Shown: positions 24,332-33,026 of the stretch, piece after piece
Position numbering within the stretch: position 1 is the first letter of the stretch
How the letters are laid out: each line of letters opens with the position of its first letter
DNA from: an uncultured Bacteroidales bacterium
GTDB taxonomy: Bacteria > Bacteroidota > Bacteroidia > Bacteroidales > P3
Assembly (NCBI GenBank): GCA_900315335.1
Contig: OMYR01000044.1
Coordinates: 1-46,443, forward strand
Direction: 5' to 3'
DNA length: 46,443 bases
Program-made: the position numbers and the translations under genes
The notes under the pieces: model-generated
Seen by the model: the letters and a program-made list of their open reading frames with translations, nothing else
Database searches by the model: none
What the model was told of the DNA's origin: nothing

Positions 24332-26212
24332 CTACTCTTCTATGGCATCGTAGCGTAAATTTTCTATAATATAATTCTGTCTTTCGGGCGTATTCTTTCC
24401 CATAAAGAAACTAAGAACTTCGGGCGTTTGAGAGTCGTGATTTAATAGCACCGGGTCTAATCTTATATCCTTACCGATGAAATGTGAAAACTCCGCAGGA
24501 GATATTTCTCCAAGACCTTTGAATCGCGTTATCTCCACTCCCGTTTTTAATTTCTTTATCGCGTCTTGTTTTTCTTCCTCGCTGTAACAATAATATGTTT
24601 GTTTTTTGTTACGAACTCTGAAAAGCGGAGTTTGCAATATGTATATATGTCCTTGTTTTATCAGTTCCGGAAAATACTGCAAGAAGAAAGTCATAAGCAA
24701 CATACGTATGTGCATTCCATCAACATCGGCATCGGTCGCAATCACGATATTGTTGTAGCGTAAGTTGTCTAAACCGTCATCGATATCCAATGCTGCGTGC
24801 AGAAGATTGAACTCTTCGTTCTTATACACAATTTCTTTCGTCTCGCCGTAGGAGTTCTTCGGTTTGCCTCGCAAAGAAAAGACGGCTTGAACATTCGGGT
24901 CTCGTGATTTGGTTATGCTTCCCGAAGCAGAATCTCCCTCCGTGATAAACAAAGTAGTCTCCAAACGTCTTTCATCTTTGCTGTTATAATGAACACGGCA
25001 GTCTCGCAGTTTTCTATTAACCAAAGAAGTCTTCTTGGCACTTTCTCTTGCCAACTTCTTTATGTTCTGCATACCTTTACGGTCTTTCTCATTGCGGACA
25101 ATTTTCTCTAAAACAGCATCGGCAACGTCTTGGTGCATATAAAGGTAAGGGTCTAATGTCTTTTTTACTATATCGTTTATATAATTTCTTACCGTTATGC
25201 CTTTATCCTTGTCATCTTTTTTCTCATAATAGATACTGCCGAGTTTTATCTTGGTTTGCGACTCGAATACAGGGTCGGAGATTTGCAGACTTATAGCCGA
25301 AATCATACCTGAACGTATATCGCTCGGATCGTAATCTTTTTTGAAATATTCCTTAAACACCTTGACAATCGCTTCACGAAAAGCTGCCAAATGCGTTCCT
25401 CCCTGTGTCGTATGCTGACCATTGACAAAAGAATAACTCTCTTCCGTAGTAACCTTATCCGAATGAGTGAAAGCAAATTCAAAATCGTCTTGCTTCAAAT
25501 GTATTATAGGATACAATGCTTCGTCATCGGAAGACATCTTATCATTCAACAAATCAAGCAAACCATTTGTCGAACGATACTTTTGTTTATTGTATATTAT
25601 GGTAAGTCCCTTGTTAAGATAGATATAGTTTTTAATCATCTTAACAATATACTCATTTATAAATTCGTAGTTCTCAAATATCTTATTGTCGGGGATAAAC
25701 TCAATCAAAGTACCATTGGGTTCTTGCGTCGGTTCAACATTTGATTCTTTTACAAGCACGCCCTCCTTAAATTCGGCTTTCTTGCATTGACCGTCTCTAT
25801 TGGATTGAACAAAGAAATAAGAACTCAAAGCATTGACAGCTTTGCTACCGACACCATTCATACCTACGGCTTTTTTGAAAGCAGAAGAATCATATTTACC
25901 TCCCGTATTCATTTGCGAAACGCACTCAACGACTTTACCAAGCGGGATGCCTCGTCCGTAATCCCTCACTCTGACTTTGCCACTATCAAACTCAATATCT
26001 ATTTCGATAACCTTGCCTGCACCCATTGCAAACTCGTCTTTGGCATTATCCACAATCTCCTTAACCAACACATATATACCATCGTCGACAGAAGCACCGT
26101 TACCCAATTTACCAATATACATACCGGGTCTTAGACGTATGTGGTCTCGCCAATCAAGGGTTTTAATGTCGTCTTCGCTGTAATTTATGATATTTTTATT
26201 CTCTTCTTCCAT
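24332..26212 (-). CDS. parE: DNA topoisomerase IV subunit B (ParE)
   Basis: ATPase and TOPRIM subunit of topoisomerase IV, which decatenates daughter chromosomes. The 626 residues suit ParE. GHKL ATP-site residues are visible: LRPGMYIG (27-34), EIVDN (52-56), RDYGRGIP (83-90) and GMNGVGSK (117-124). The QTKIKLGS region (319-326) carries the ATP-sensing lysine. The TOPRIM domain has EGDSASG (425-431) and the DADVDG metal site (494-499). GyrB is the alternative, since the two share all these motifs; the short length and style favour ParE. No parC lies next to it. Its -7 box is back to back with that of the large fibronectin-III gene. Confidence 0.9.
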   Translation of the reverse strand: MEEENKNIINYSEDDIKTLDWRDHIRLRPGMYIGKLGNGASVDDGIYVLVKEIVDNAKDEFAMGAGKVIEIDIEFDSGKVRVRDYGRGIPLGKVVECVSQMNTGGKYDSSAFKKAVGMNGVGSKAVNALSSYFFVQSNRDGQCKKAEFKEGVLVKESNVEPTQEPNGTLIEFIPDNKIFENYEFINEYIVKMIKNYIYLNKGLTIIYNKQKYRSTNGLLDLLNDKMSSDDEALYPIIHLKQDDFEFAFTHSDKVTTEESYSFVNGQHTTQGGTHLAAFREAIVKVFKEYFKKDYDPSDIRSGMISAISLQISDPVFESQTKIKLGSIYYEKKDDKDKGITVRNYINDIVKKTLDPYLYMHQDVADAVLEKIVRNEKDRKGMQNIKKLARESAKKTSLVNRKLRDCRVHYNSKDERRLETTLFITEGDSASGSITKSRDPNVQAVFSLRGKPKNSYGETKEIVYKNEEFNLLHAALDIDDGLDNLRYNNIVIATDADVDGMHIRMLLMTFFLQYFPELIKQGHIYILQTPLFRVRNKKQTYYCYSEEEKQDAIKKLKTGVEITRFKGLGEISPAEFSHFIGKDIRLDPVLLNHDSQTPEVLSFFMGKNTPERQNYIIENLRYDAIEE

Positions 26213-26223
26213 AATATGAGGTG

Positions 26224-26231
26224 CAAATTTA
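26224..26231 (-). promoter_or_regulatory. -7 box of the parE promoter
   Basis: TAAATTTG followed by CACC on the minus strand, only 11 bases before the parE ATG. If used, the leader would be just a few bases long. Confidence 0.5.
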
Positions 26232-26265
26232 CAAAAAAAATCACTACGATTAGCGAGTTTTTTTA

Positions 26266-26273
26266 TAAATTTG
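26266..26273 (+). promoter_or_regulatory. -7 box of the fibronectin-III gene promoter
   Basis: TAAATTTG followed by CAAT on the plus strand, 30 bases before the ATG at 26304. It is divergent from the parE box, about 35 bases away. Confidence 0.55.
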
Positions 26274-26303
26274 CAATCCTAAATAACAAATTGACAGAAA
26301 ATC

Positions 26304-29201
26304 ATGAAACATCTTATCTTTACAATAATATTCGCTTGCGTTGGTTTAACATCATTTGCACAAGACCCGACAACAACGCCACCAATCAACCTTCAAGCAA
26401 CAGAAACGGATTACCATTCCTCTGTACTGACATGGTCAAAGGGCATAGGCATATTAAAATACATTGTATCATACAATATGGCTATGAGCAACGAAGCAAT
26501 AGAAATCATAACAACCGATACTTCCATTTATATAGATAACCTCGTATCGGCGACGCAGTATTTGTTTAAGGTTCGTGCCATTACTGTGGATATGGATACT
26601 ACACCTTGGAGTGATTACAAAAGTTTTTACACTCTTGGCTATTCATCGGACTGCGAGTCCGTGAGTCACTTATACACTTATGCTTTCAACGAAACATCAT
26701 TGGCTGTGGCTTGGCTTGGCAACACAGATGCTCAATATTGGGAGATTGTATGTGGCGAAGTGGGTTCTAACCCTGACGACATCGGAATGCGTTACTTTAC
26801 AACGTCTATGGAATATGTTTTCGACAACCTTAATTACAACGAAGTTTATCAAATTGCTGTCCGCGTTCATTGTGGTGGAGCCTATTCAGATTGGAAATAT
26901 CTTTACACCAACTATACATACACCGAATACTTGGCAAATCTTCCTATAAGCATTGATTTTCTAAACGATGTATCGGCTAACTCTGTCGGTTTGGTCTCCT
27001 CAAACACCAATCCTTGGGTAATCGGTCAAATGGATACTGCAAGTACTCAATATTTATACATAAGTAACGACAATGGTCAAAATCCTACATTCAACAACAC
27101 CGTATCTGCAACTTCTTACGCGTACATCGATTTCCTCGTTCCCGAAGAATCAACTGGATTTTACTTGGATTTTTCTTACAAAAGCAATATTGTCAGCGAA
27201 AATGACGGTCTTAAAATCTTTTTAATCGGTAAGGGTAGCGATTTGGATATAGACTCCAATATTCTTGAAACATATCAATACGGCGAAGCAATATATAACA
27301 ACGCTTCCGATTGGCAAGATGTCCATATAGAATTTCCGTCTGATTTAGTTGGCTCACCTCGTCGAGTTGTATTTCAGTGGCAAAACACTGACACTTGCTC
27401 ACAAAACTCTTCAATCTTGGTAAAAGGCATAAGCATAACCCCACGTTTCTGTCCTGTGCCTTCATCATTAAGCGTATCCAACATAACATATCATTCTGCC
27501 GAAATATCTTGGGATTTGGCGGATTTTCAAAACTCTTTTAACCTTCAATACAAAAAATCAACAGATTTGGATTGGACAACAATCGAAGATGTTTTCTCAA
27601 TTTACTCGTTAGACAATTTGGAAGAGAATACCGAATATTTCTATCGTTTGCAGGCTAACTGCACGGGCGAACAGAGTTTTTATTCCGATATGTTCAACTT
27701 TACAACACTTGTTTTCTTAGATGTAATCGACACAAGCACCATTACGTGCAATGCTTCATACGACCACGCAGATTTTACGTGGGAAGAAAAAAATAATGTT
27801 AAATACTATCGAATTAGTTATAAACAACAGGAAAATAATCTCAATGATTATTCCGACCCTAAAACTCACCCTTCTTTGTGGCAGTATACAGAGACATCAG
27901 AAAACTCTATAACCTTAACCGACTTGCAGCCGACAACCGACTATATCATGAAAATTTGTATGGTTACAATGGAAAACAATGTCAGCAAGTATTGTGAGAA
28001 CTACAATTTCTCCACCACTTGCTCCCCTATCACGGACTTCCCTTATATAAACGCCGATACTATTTATTACGACTCTGCAAAATTTTCCAATCTCTCTTAT
28101 TGTTACGATACAATGCCTTTCACTTTGGAAACACCAGTCTTTGATATTTCAAACTTGGAGACTGCCGAATTGTCTTTCGATGTTACTTCAACTTCCGACA
28201 TATATGTATATGTTTCCACCGATGCAGGCAAAAACTACACCTTCTATGACGCATATATCCCGACTTCCGACGCAATCGCTACCGTCTCATACATACTTTC
28301 CGACTACACCATGCAATCCGCTATGCGCTTTAAGTTTTTACTTAACACCAACAACGACAGCACCATTAAAGCGAAAATCACAAACATCTCCATGAAATAC
28401 TACTGCACCGCCCCTAAAAGCATAAACTTCGACAGCATATCTTACAAATTCGCAACCATATCTTGGAATGCCACAGAAGAGCAAACTTCTTTCTTGGTCG
28501 AAGTCTATGACGAGGATACCAAAATCAAATCCTTAAATATTTCAACTCCTTATTGCTCTCTTACAAATTTGGATTCAGGAACGGTATATAAAATTGTCAT
28601 CAAAGCCACTTGCGGAGAGCAACCGAGTTACGATTCTTTGCTGACTTCTTTCACTACGCTGTCTGATGAGGAAAGCGGTTGCAACATTCCTAAAAATTTC
28701 CACACACAGTTATATACTTCTGCCACCGAGCAGACAATTATTGCCACCTGGGACAAGGAAAACAACAACATCTGGCAAGTGCAACACAAGACCTTATACG
28801 ACAACGATTGGACGGAAAAATTGGTAACCTTGCAGTCGAAATTCACTCTTAGAAACTTGGTTCAAGGCGGTACATACTTAATAAAAGTCCGCACCATTTG
28901 TTCTCCGACTGATACGAGTGAATTTACTAAAACCGACACCATTGTCGTTATGCCGAGCAGTTTGAACGATGTAACGATAAACGACTTAAAACTATACCCT
29001 AACCCTACAAACGATATTATTTATATTGATTTCCAAGGCTCGCAATCGACTTCTTACATTGTTTCTTCTGATGGCAAAGTTATGCAAACCTTTAAGACAG
29101 TGCCGTCCTCAATAGATTTATCCGCTTATCCAAAGGGTATTTATTACTTTACCCTACGTAACAATTCTCATAAATTGACAAAAAAGATAATTAAGAACTA
29201 A
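26304..29201 (+). CDS. Large secreted fibronectin type III protein with type IX sorting domain
   Basis: A 965-residue exported surface or extracellular protein. Residues 1-19 are a signal peptide (LTSFA-Q). At least four fibronectin type III modules are recognisable by their first strand and the W of strand C. One lies near 27-110 (PPINLQATETDYHSSVLTW) and one near 393-470 (ITYHSAEISWDL, then NTEYFYRLQANC). Others lie near 712-790 (SYKFATISWNA, then GTVYKIVIKATCG) and near 800-885. Between them are jelly-roll-like segments (LDFSYKSN, AELSFDVTSTSDIYVYVSTD). The C-terminus (about 893-965, LKLYPNPTNDIIYID, ending KLTKKIIKN) is a type IX Por sorting signal. No catalytic domain was seen; adhesion or binding is an inference. 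Confidence 0.9.
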   Translation: MKHLIFTIIFACVGLTSFAQDPTTTPPINLQATETDYHSSVLTWSKGIGILKYIVSYNMAMSNEAIEIITTDTSIYIDNLVSATQYLFKVRAITVDMDTTPWSDYKSFYTLGYSSDCESVSHLYTYAFNETSLAVAWLGNTDAQYWEIVCGEVGSNPDDIGMRYFTTSMEYVFDNLNYNEVYQIAVRVHCGGAYSDWKYLYTNYTYTEYLANLPISIDFLNDVSANSVGLVSSNTNPWVIGQMDTASTQYLYISNDNGQNPTFNNTVSATSYAYIDFLVPEESTGFYLDFSYKSNIVSENDGLKIFLIGKGSDLDIDSNILETYQYGEAIYNNASDWQDVHIEFPSDLVGSPRRVVFQWQNTDTCSQNSSILVKGISITPRFCPVPSSLSVSNITYHSAEISWDLADFQNSFNLQYKKSTDLDWTTIEDVFSIYSLDNLEENTEYFYRLQANCTGEQSFYSDMFNFTTLVFLDVIDTSTITCNASYDHADFTWEEKNNVKYYRISYKQQENNLNDYSDPKTHPSLWQYTETSENSITLTDLQPTTDYIMKICMVTMENNVSKYCENYNFSTTCSPITDFPYINADTIYYDSAKFSNLSYCYDTMPFTLETPVFDISNLETAELSFDVTSTSDIYVYVSTDAGKNYTFYDAYIPTSDAIATVSYILSDYTMQSAMRFKFLLNTNNDSTIKAKITNISMKYYCTAPKSINFDSISYKFATISWNATEEQTSFLVEVYDEDTKIKSLNISTPYCSLTNLDSGTVYKIVIKATCGEQPSYDSLLTSFTTLSDEESGCNIPKNFHTQLYTSATEQTIIATWDKENNNIWQVQHKTLYDNDWTEKLVTLQSKFTLRNLVQGGTYLIKVRTICSPTDTSEFTKTDTIVVMPSSLNDVTINDLKLYPNPTNDIIYIDFQGSQSTSYIVSSDGKVMQTFKTVPSSIDLSAYPKGIYYFTLRNNSHKLTKKIIKN

Positions 29202-29232
29202 TATTTATACATTCGCTTTGCGAAAAAAAGCG

Positions 29233-30582
<1,350 letters not shown>

Positions 30583-30675
30583 TTTTTGTTTGTCCAACAT
30601 CCTTGTCGAAGCAAAGTTTTTTTTAAGAAGGATTGATACTTTCAGTCGCAAGATTTTTTGAGAAACTAAATATTT

Positions 30676-30708
30676 AAGGACAGCCTTTTATGGCTTGTCC
30701 TTTTTTTA
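30676..30708 (+). terminator. Enolase terminator
   Basis: AAGGACAGCC (30676-30685) pairs with GGCTTGTCCTT (30692-30702) with one bulge, followed by a run of T. It isolates eno from the promoter at 30769. Confidence 0.85.
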
Positions 30709-30768
30709 TGCACATTAATATATCATCACAGCTTTACTTTACAAAATCGTTAAAATATAAATCAAAAT

Positions 30769-30799
30769 TTTGTATTCTCAATAATTTATTATAATTTTG
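30769..30799 (+). promoter_or_regulatory. Consensus Bacteroidota promoter in the eno-lipoprotein gap
   Basis: TTTG (30769-30772), a 19-base spacer and TAATTTTG (30792-30799) form a perfect two-part match to the Bacteroidota sigma consensus, the best in the window. The next start codon is at 31083, so transcription from here gives a leader of roughly 280 bases or a separate RNA. Confidence 0.75.
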
Positions 30800-30859
30800 T
30801 CGCTTCATTGTAAAGTATTATGAAATACAATTATACCATATTGAACACTAAAATTGAAC

Positions 30860-31020
30860 AAAATTCGATATATTCATCCGAATATATTTGGTTGATATGT
30901 AAAAATGCACTTGGGGGGGGGAACGCCGCGCTTGATGTATGTGAGATGATATCAAGTCAGCGGCATCTGTGAAGCTACATAACCATGGTGTGAAACAGAC
31001 AAGACTCTAAAACCATGAAT
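30860..31020 (+). ncRNA. Candidate structured RNA or long 5' leader with G9 tract
   Basis: The segment lies in a 500-base gap without a gene (30583-31082), downstream of a consensus promoter. It holds three hairpins. ATATATTC/GAATATAT is at 30868-30887. A two-part stem joins GCCGC and CTTGAT (30925-30936) to ATCAAG and GCGGC (30951-30964). CATGGT (30984-30989) pairs with ACCATG (31012-31017). A run of nine G (30913-30921) precedes the second hairpin, and the core is visibly richer in G and C than its flanks. No open frame fits. It may be an independent small RNA, a regulatory leader of the lipoprotein gene, or a fragment of a mobile RNA such as a group II intron. I could not assign a family. 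Confidence 0.45.
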
Positions 31021-31082
31021 TATAATTATGTATACAAATTTATTTCAAAATTTATTGTTAAACTAAAAACACAGAATAAAAA

Positions 31083-31598
31083 ATGAAAAAGAAATTGTTC
31101 GCAACAATGATTGCACTATCCGGAATATTTATGCTTACTTTCGTAAGTTGCAAAAACTATGTCCCCTCACAGGAAAAGCAATTATCTAAAGAGGAATTGA
31201 AGGAAAATTTAATTCAGACGATAATTATACCTACGGATGTGGATACATTATCTTTTTCAGTTGATACTTTGGACATAGCACTTCAACAATCTATGACGGA
31301 TATGTATCTGACCCATGATTGTTATTTAGCCTATTGCCTTGAAAACAACGAAACTGCCAATATGATCATTATACCTTACAGAAGCACTTTGGGACAAGTC
31401 ATTTCCAAACAATTTGCAGCACTTCATTCGTATAAAATGGCAACATTCAGCGACAAAGATTACGAGAAAGTATCAAAATGGGCGAAAACAGAAATTGATA
31501 AAGGTCGTATAGTAGTCATTGAAAAAGATAAAAATAACGTATATACAGCAGTATCATACACTAAAATAGAGTACGCATTATTAATGACTAAAATCTAA
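31083..31598 (+). CDS. Small predicted lipoprotein, function unknown
   Basis: A 171-residue exported protein. The first 22 residues are basic then hydrophobic and end LTFVS before Cys23, a plausible but not ideal lipobox. A short acidic segment (EELKENLIQTI) and a strand-rich domain follow. IALQQSMTDMYLTHDCYLAYCLENNETANMI and the C-terminal DKGRIVVIEKDKNNVYTAVSYTKIEY are distinctive, but I do not recognise the family. It may lie about 280 bases behind a consensus promoter, with a structured segment between. No operon partner: the next gene is convergent. Confidence 0.72.
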   Translation: MKKKLFATMIALSGIFMLTFVSCKNYVPSQEKQLSKEELKENLIQTIIIPTDVDTLSFSVDTLDIALQQSMTDMYLTHDCYLAYCLENNETANMIIIPYRSTLGQVISKQFAALHSYKMATFSDKDYEKVSKWAKTEIDKGRIVVIEKDKNNVYTAVSYTKIEYALLMTKI

Positions 31599-31604
31599 AT
31601 GCTA

Positions 31605-31637
31605 AAATGAGTACTTACGAATATCAAGGACTCATTT
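31605..31637. terminator. Weak hairpin between convergent genes
   Basis: AAATGAGT (31605-31612) pairs with ACTCATTT (31630-31637) around a 17-base loop. It sits just after the lipoprotein stop, and about 30 bases after the stop of the convergent gene. There is no long T-run, so termination strength is doubtful. Confidence 0.4.
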
Positions 31638-31666
31638 GTTTATATTGCCGTAGTAAAACTACTATA

Positions 31667-32380
31667 TTATTTTCTAAATTCAATCCAATTAGTTTGGTGC
31701 TTTGTGTTTTGTCTCAACGCCCCGATTGTAATTCTTTCGCCTTTATTATTAATGAAAAAGCCCTCACTCCACGTCCCCATATCCATATATATCGCATCGG
31801 TGCAACCTATCTCTATCATCATATCCGTAAAATCGCCAATATTCATTCGATTCAATGATTCAATAACGAGTAACTCGCCATCTCTTATCGCCAAAGCCCT
31901 ACGAAATGTAGGTTTCTGCTTCCCAAATATCTTACATTCAACCTTTTGTTCATTATAAATCAGAAGCATTTGCTGGAAATAGCACTCGTTTTCGTCCTGC
32001 ACAGCGTGATAATAATACATCAAAGAATCGCTTATCGGCCCGATATATGCTTGGTCGCCACTCAAAGAACACAGACCAGTTTCATTCTCTGTTGTATTGG
32101 CTATCACTGTATCGATACCCACAAAACGGCCAACGATTTCCTTGTAATTCTTAGCCGTAAAGGCGGCAGGAGCTGCAAAAAAGATATCCGTTGCAGCGGT
32201 GTCGGGGCGTATAGCAGTCAAGATGACATTGCAATTTATCGGCTTGTAGGTTATCAATGAGTAATCCATCGAGTCTTTAACGATTGTTATCGTATCCGTC
32301 TGACAATATGACCTAAATCGCTGCGAATAACTAAGACTGACAAACGACAACAGCAGTAAATAGATAACAAATTTTTTCAT
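31667..32380 (-). CDS. Secreted phosphodiester-glycosidase-like (NAGPA/DUF2233) protein
   Basis: A 237-residue exported protein. Residues 1-19 are a signal peptide (SLSYS-Q). The C-terminal half follows the NAGPA pattern: RRALAIRDGELLVIES (160-175), then a helix (IGDFTDMMIEIGC, 181-193) and DAIYMDMGTWSEGFF (195-209). In the typical family the last block reads Leu-Asp-Gly-Gly-Gly-Ser. Here the aspartate is kept (Asp200) but Met-Gly-Thr-Trp replaces the glycine-rich loop. The match is therefore to the fold, and activity on a phosphodiester-linked sugar is not assured. It is monocistronic and lies between the lipoprotein gene and DUF3467. The 32381-32529 gap upstream shows no clear promoter. Confidence 0.65.
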   Translation of the reverse strand: MKKFVIYLLLLSFVSLSYSQRFRSYCQTDTITIVKDSMDYSLITYKPINCNVILTAIRPDTAATDIFFAAPAAFTAKNYKEIVGRFVGIDTVIANTTENETGLCSLSGDQAYIGPISDSLMYYYHAVQDENECYFQQMLLIYNEQKVECKIFGKQKPTFRRALAIRDGELLVIESLNRMNIGDFTDMMIEIGCTDAIYMDMGTWSEGFFINNKGERITIGALRQNTKHQTNWIEFRK

Positions 32381-32529
32381 TTTGATATTGTCTTAGGTAA
32401 AAAATGATTAAAATTGACGTTACTGAGAGTAAAAATCAAATGGTTTTAAGTTAAATCTCTAATATTTTTATTGAAATTGCAGCATAAAAAAGATAAGTAC
32501 AACCACAAAAAAAGTGTGTTTAAGCTACA

Positions 32530-32572
32530 AAAAAAGATAGGTTGCCGACGATGTTTGCCTCGGCGACCTATT
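32530..32572 (-). terminator. Terminator after the DUF3467 gene
   Basis: On the minus strand, ATAGGT and GCCGA pair with TCGGC and ACCTAT (32537-32571), with a small internal mismatch. TCTTTTTTTG follows. It lies 12 bases after the stop codon and ends the rpoBC transcription unit. Confidence 0.85.
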
Positions 32573-32583
32573 ATATAATAAGA

Positions 32584-32901
32584 CTACGCTTTACCCATTG
32601 GATTAATTTCGGCAAAAGGAACGCTTGGTGCAGATTCTTCCTTGATTTGTCCGAACGTCATCTCGTAACGGCCGATGTTTTCTTGCAAAGCGTGCAAAAG
32701 TTTTTTCGCATGAACAGGGTGTAAAATTACTCTGCTGCGTACTTGTGCCTTTGGAACGTTCGGCATAATCTGAATAAAATCCACGATAAACTCGGTTGGA
32801 GAATGCTGAACGACCTGTAAATTACTATAAATTCCCTGTGCTGTTTCTTCGGATAAGGATATATCAATCTTTGCTTCCTTGTTTTCATTGTTGTTTGCCA
32901 T
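32584..32901 (-). CDS. DUF3467 domain protein
   Basis: A 105-residue cytosolic protein of the DUF3467 family, function unknown. Family-like features are IDISLSEETAQGIYSNLQVVQHSPTEFIVDFIQIMP and the RVILHPVHAKKLLHALQENI helix near the middle. The N-terminal 12 residues are Asn/Lys/Glu-rich. It lies 125 bases after rpoC, a position I associate with this family in Bacteroidota. A hairpin with T-run lies between them, so its expression may depend on partial readthrough from rpoC. No membrane segment or enzyme motif was seen. An RNA-polymerase-linked role is only a guess from position. Confidence 0.88.
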   Translation of the reverse strand: MANNNENKEAKIDISLSEETAQGIYSNLQVVQHSPTEFIVDFIQIMPNVPKAQVRSRVILHPVHAKKLLHALQENIGRYEMTFGQIKEESAPSVPFAEINPMGKA

Positions 32902-32975
32902 TGTTTTAATATTTTATGTTATTAAATAAAGTTATCAAATTCACACCATAATATATACCAATATTAAACTCTAAC

Positions 32976-33003
32976 AAAAAGGGCAGACGATTTATCTGCC
33001 CTT
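32976..33003 (-). terminator. Terminator or attenuator after rpoC
   Basis: AAGGGCAGA (32979-32987) pairs perfectly with TCTGCCCTT (32995-33003). On the minus strand the hairpin is followed by TTTTTG. It lies between the rpoC stop and DUF3467. Confidence 0.78.
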
Positions 33004-33026
33004 GATGATTGTATTGTTTAGGTTGA

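Noticed and set aside
30913-30921. Nine-G run as a phase-variable switch within a coding gene
   Set aside because: No reading frame spans it in any frame. Any length variation would act on an RNA or leader, not a protein.
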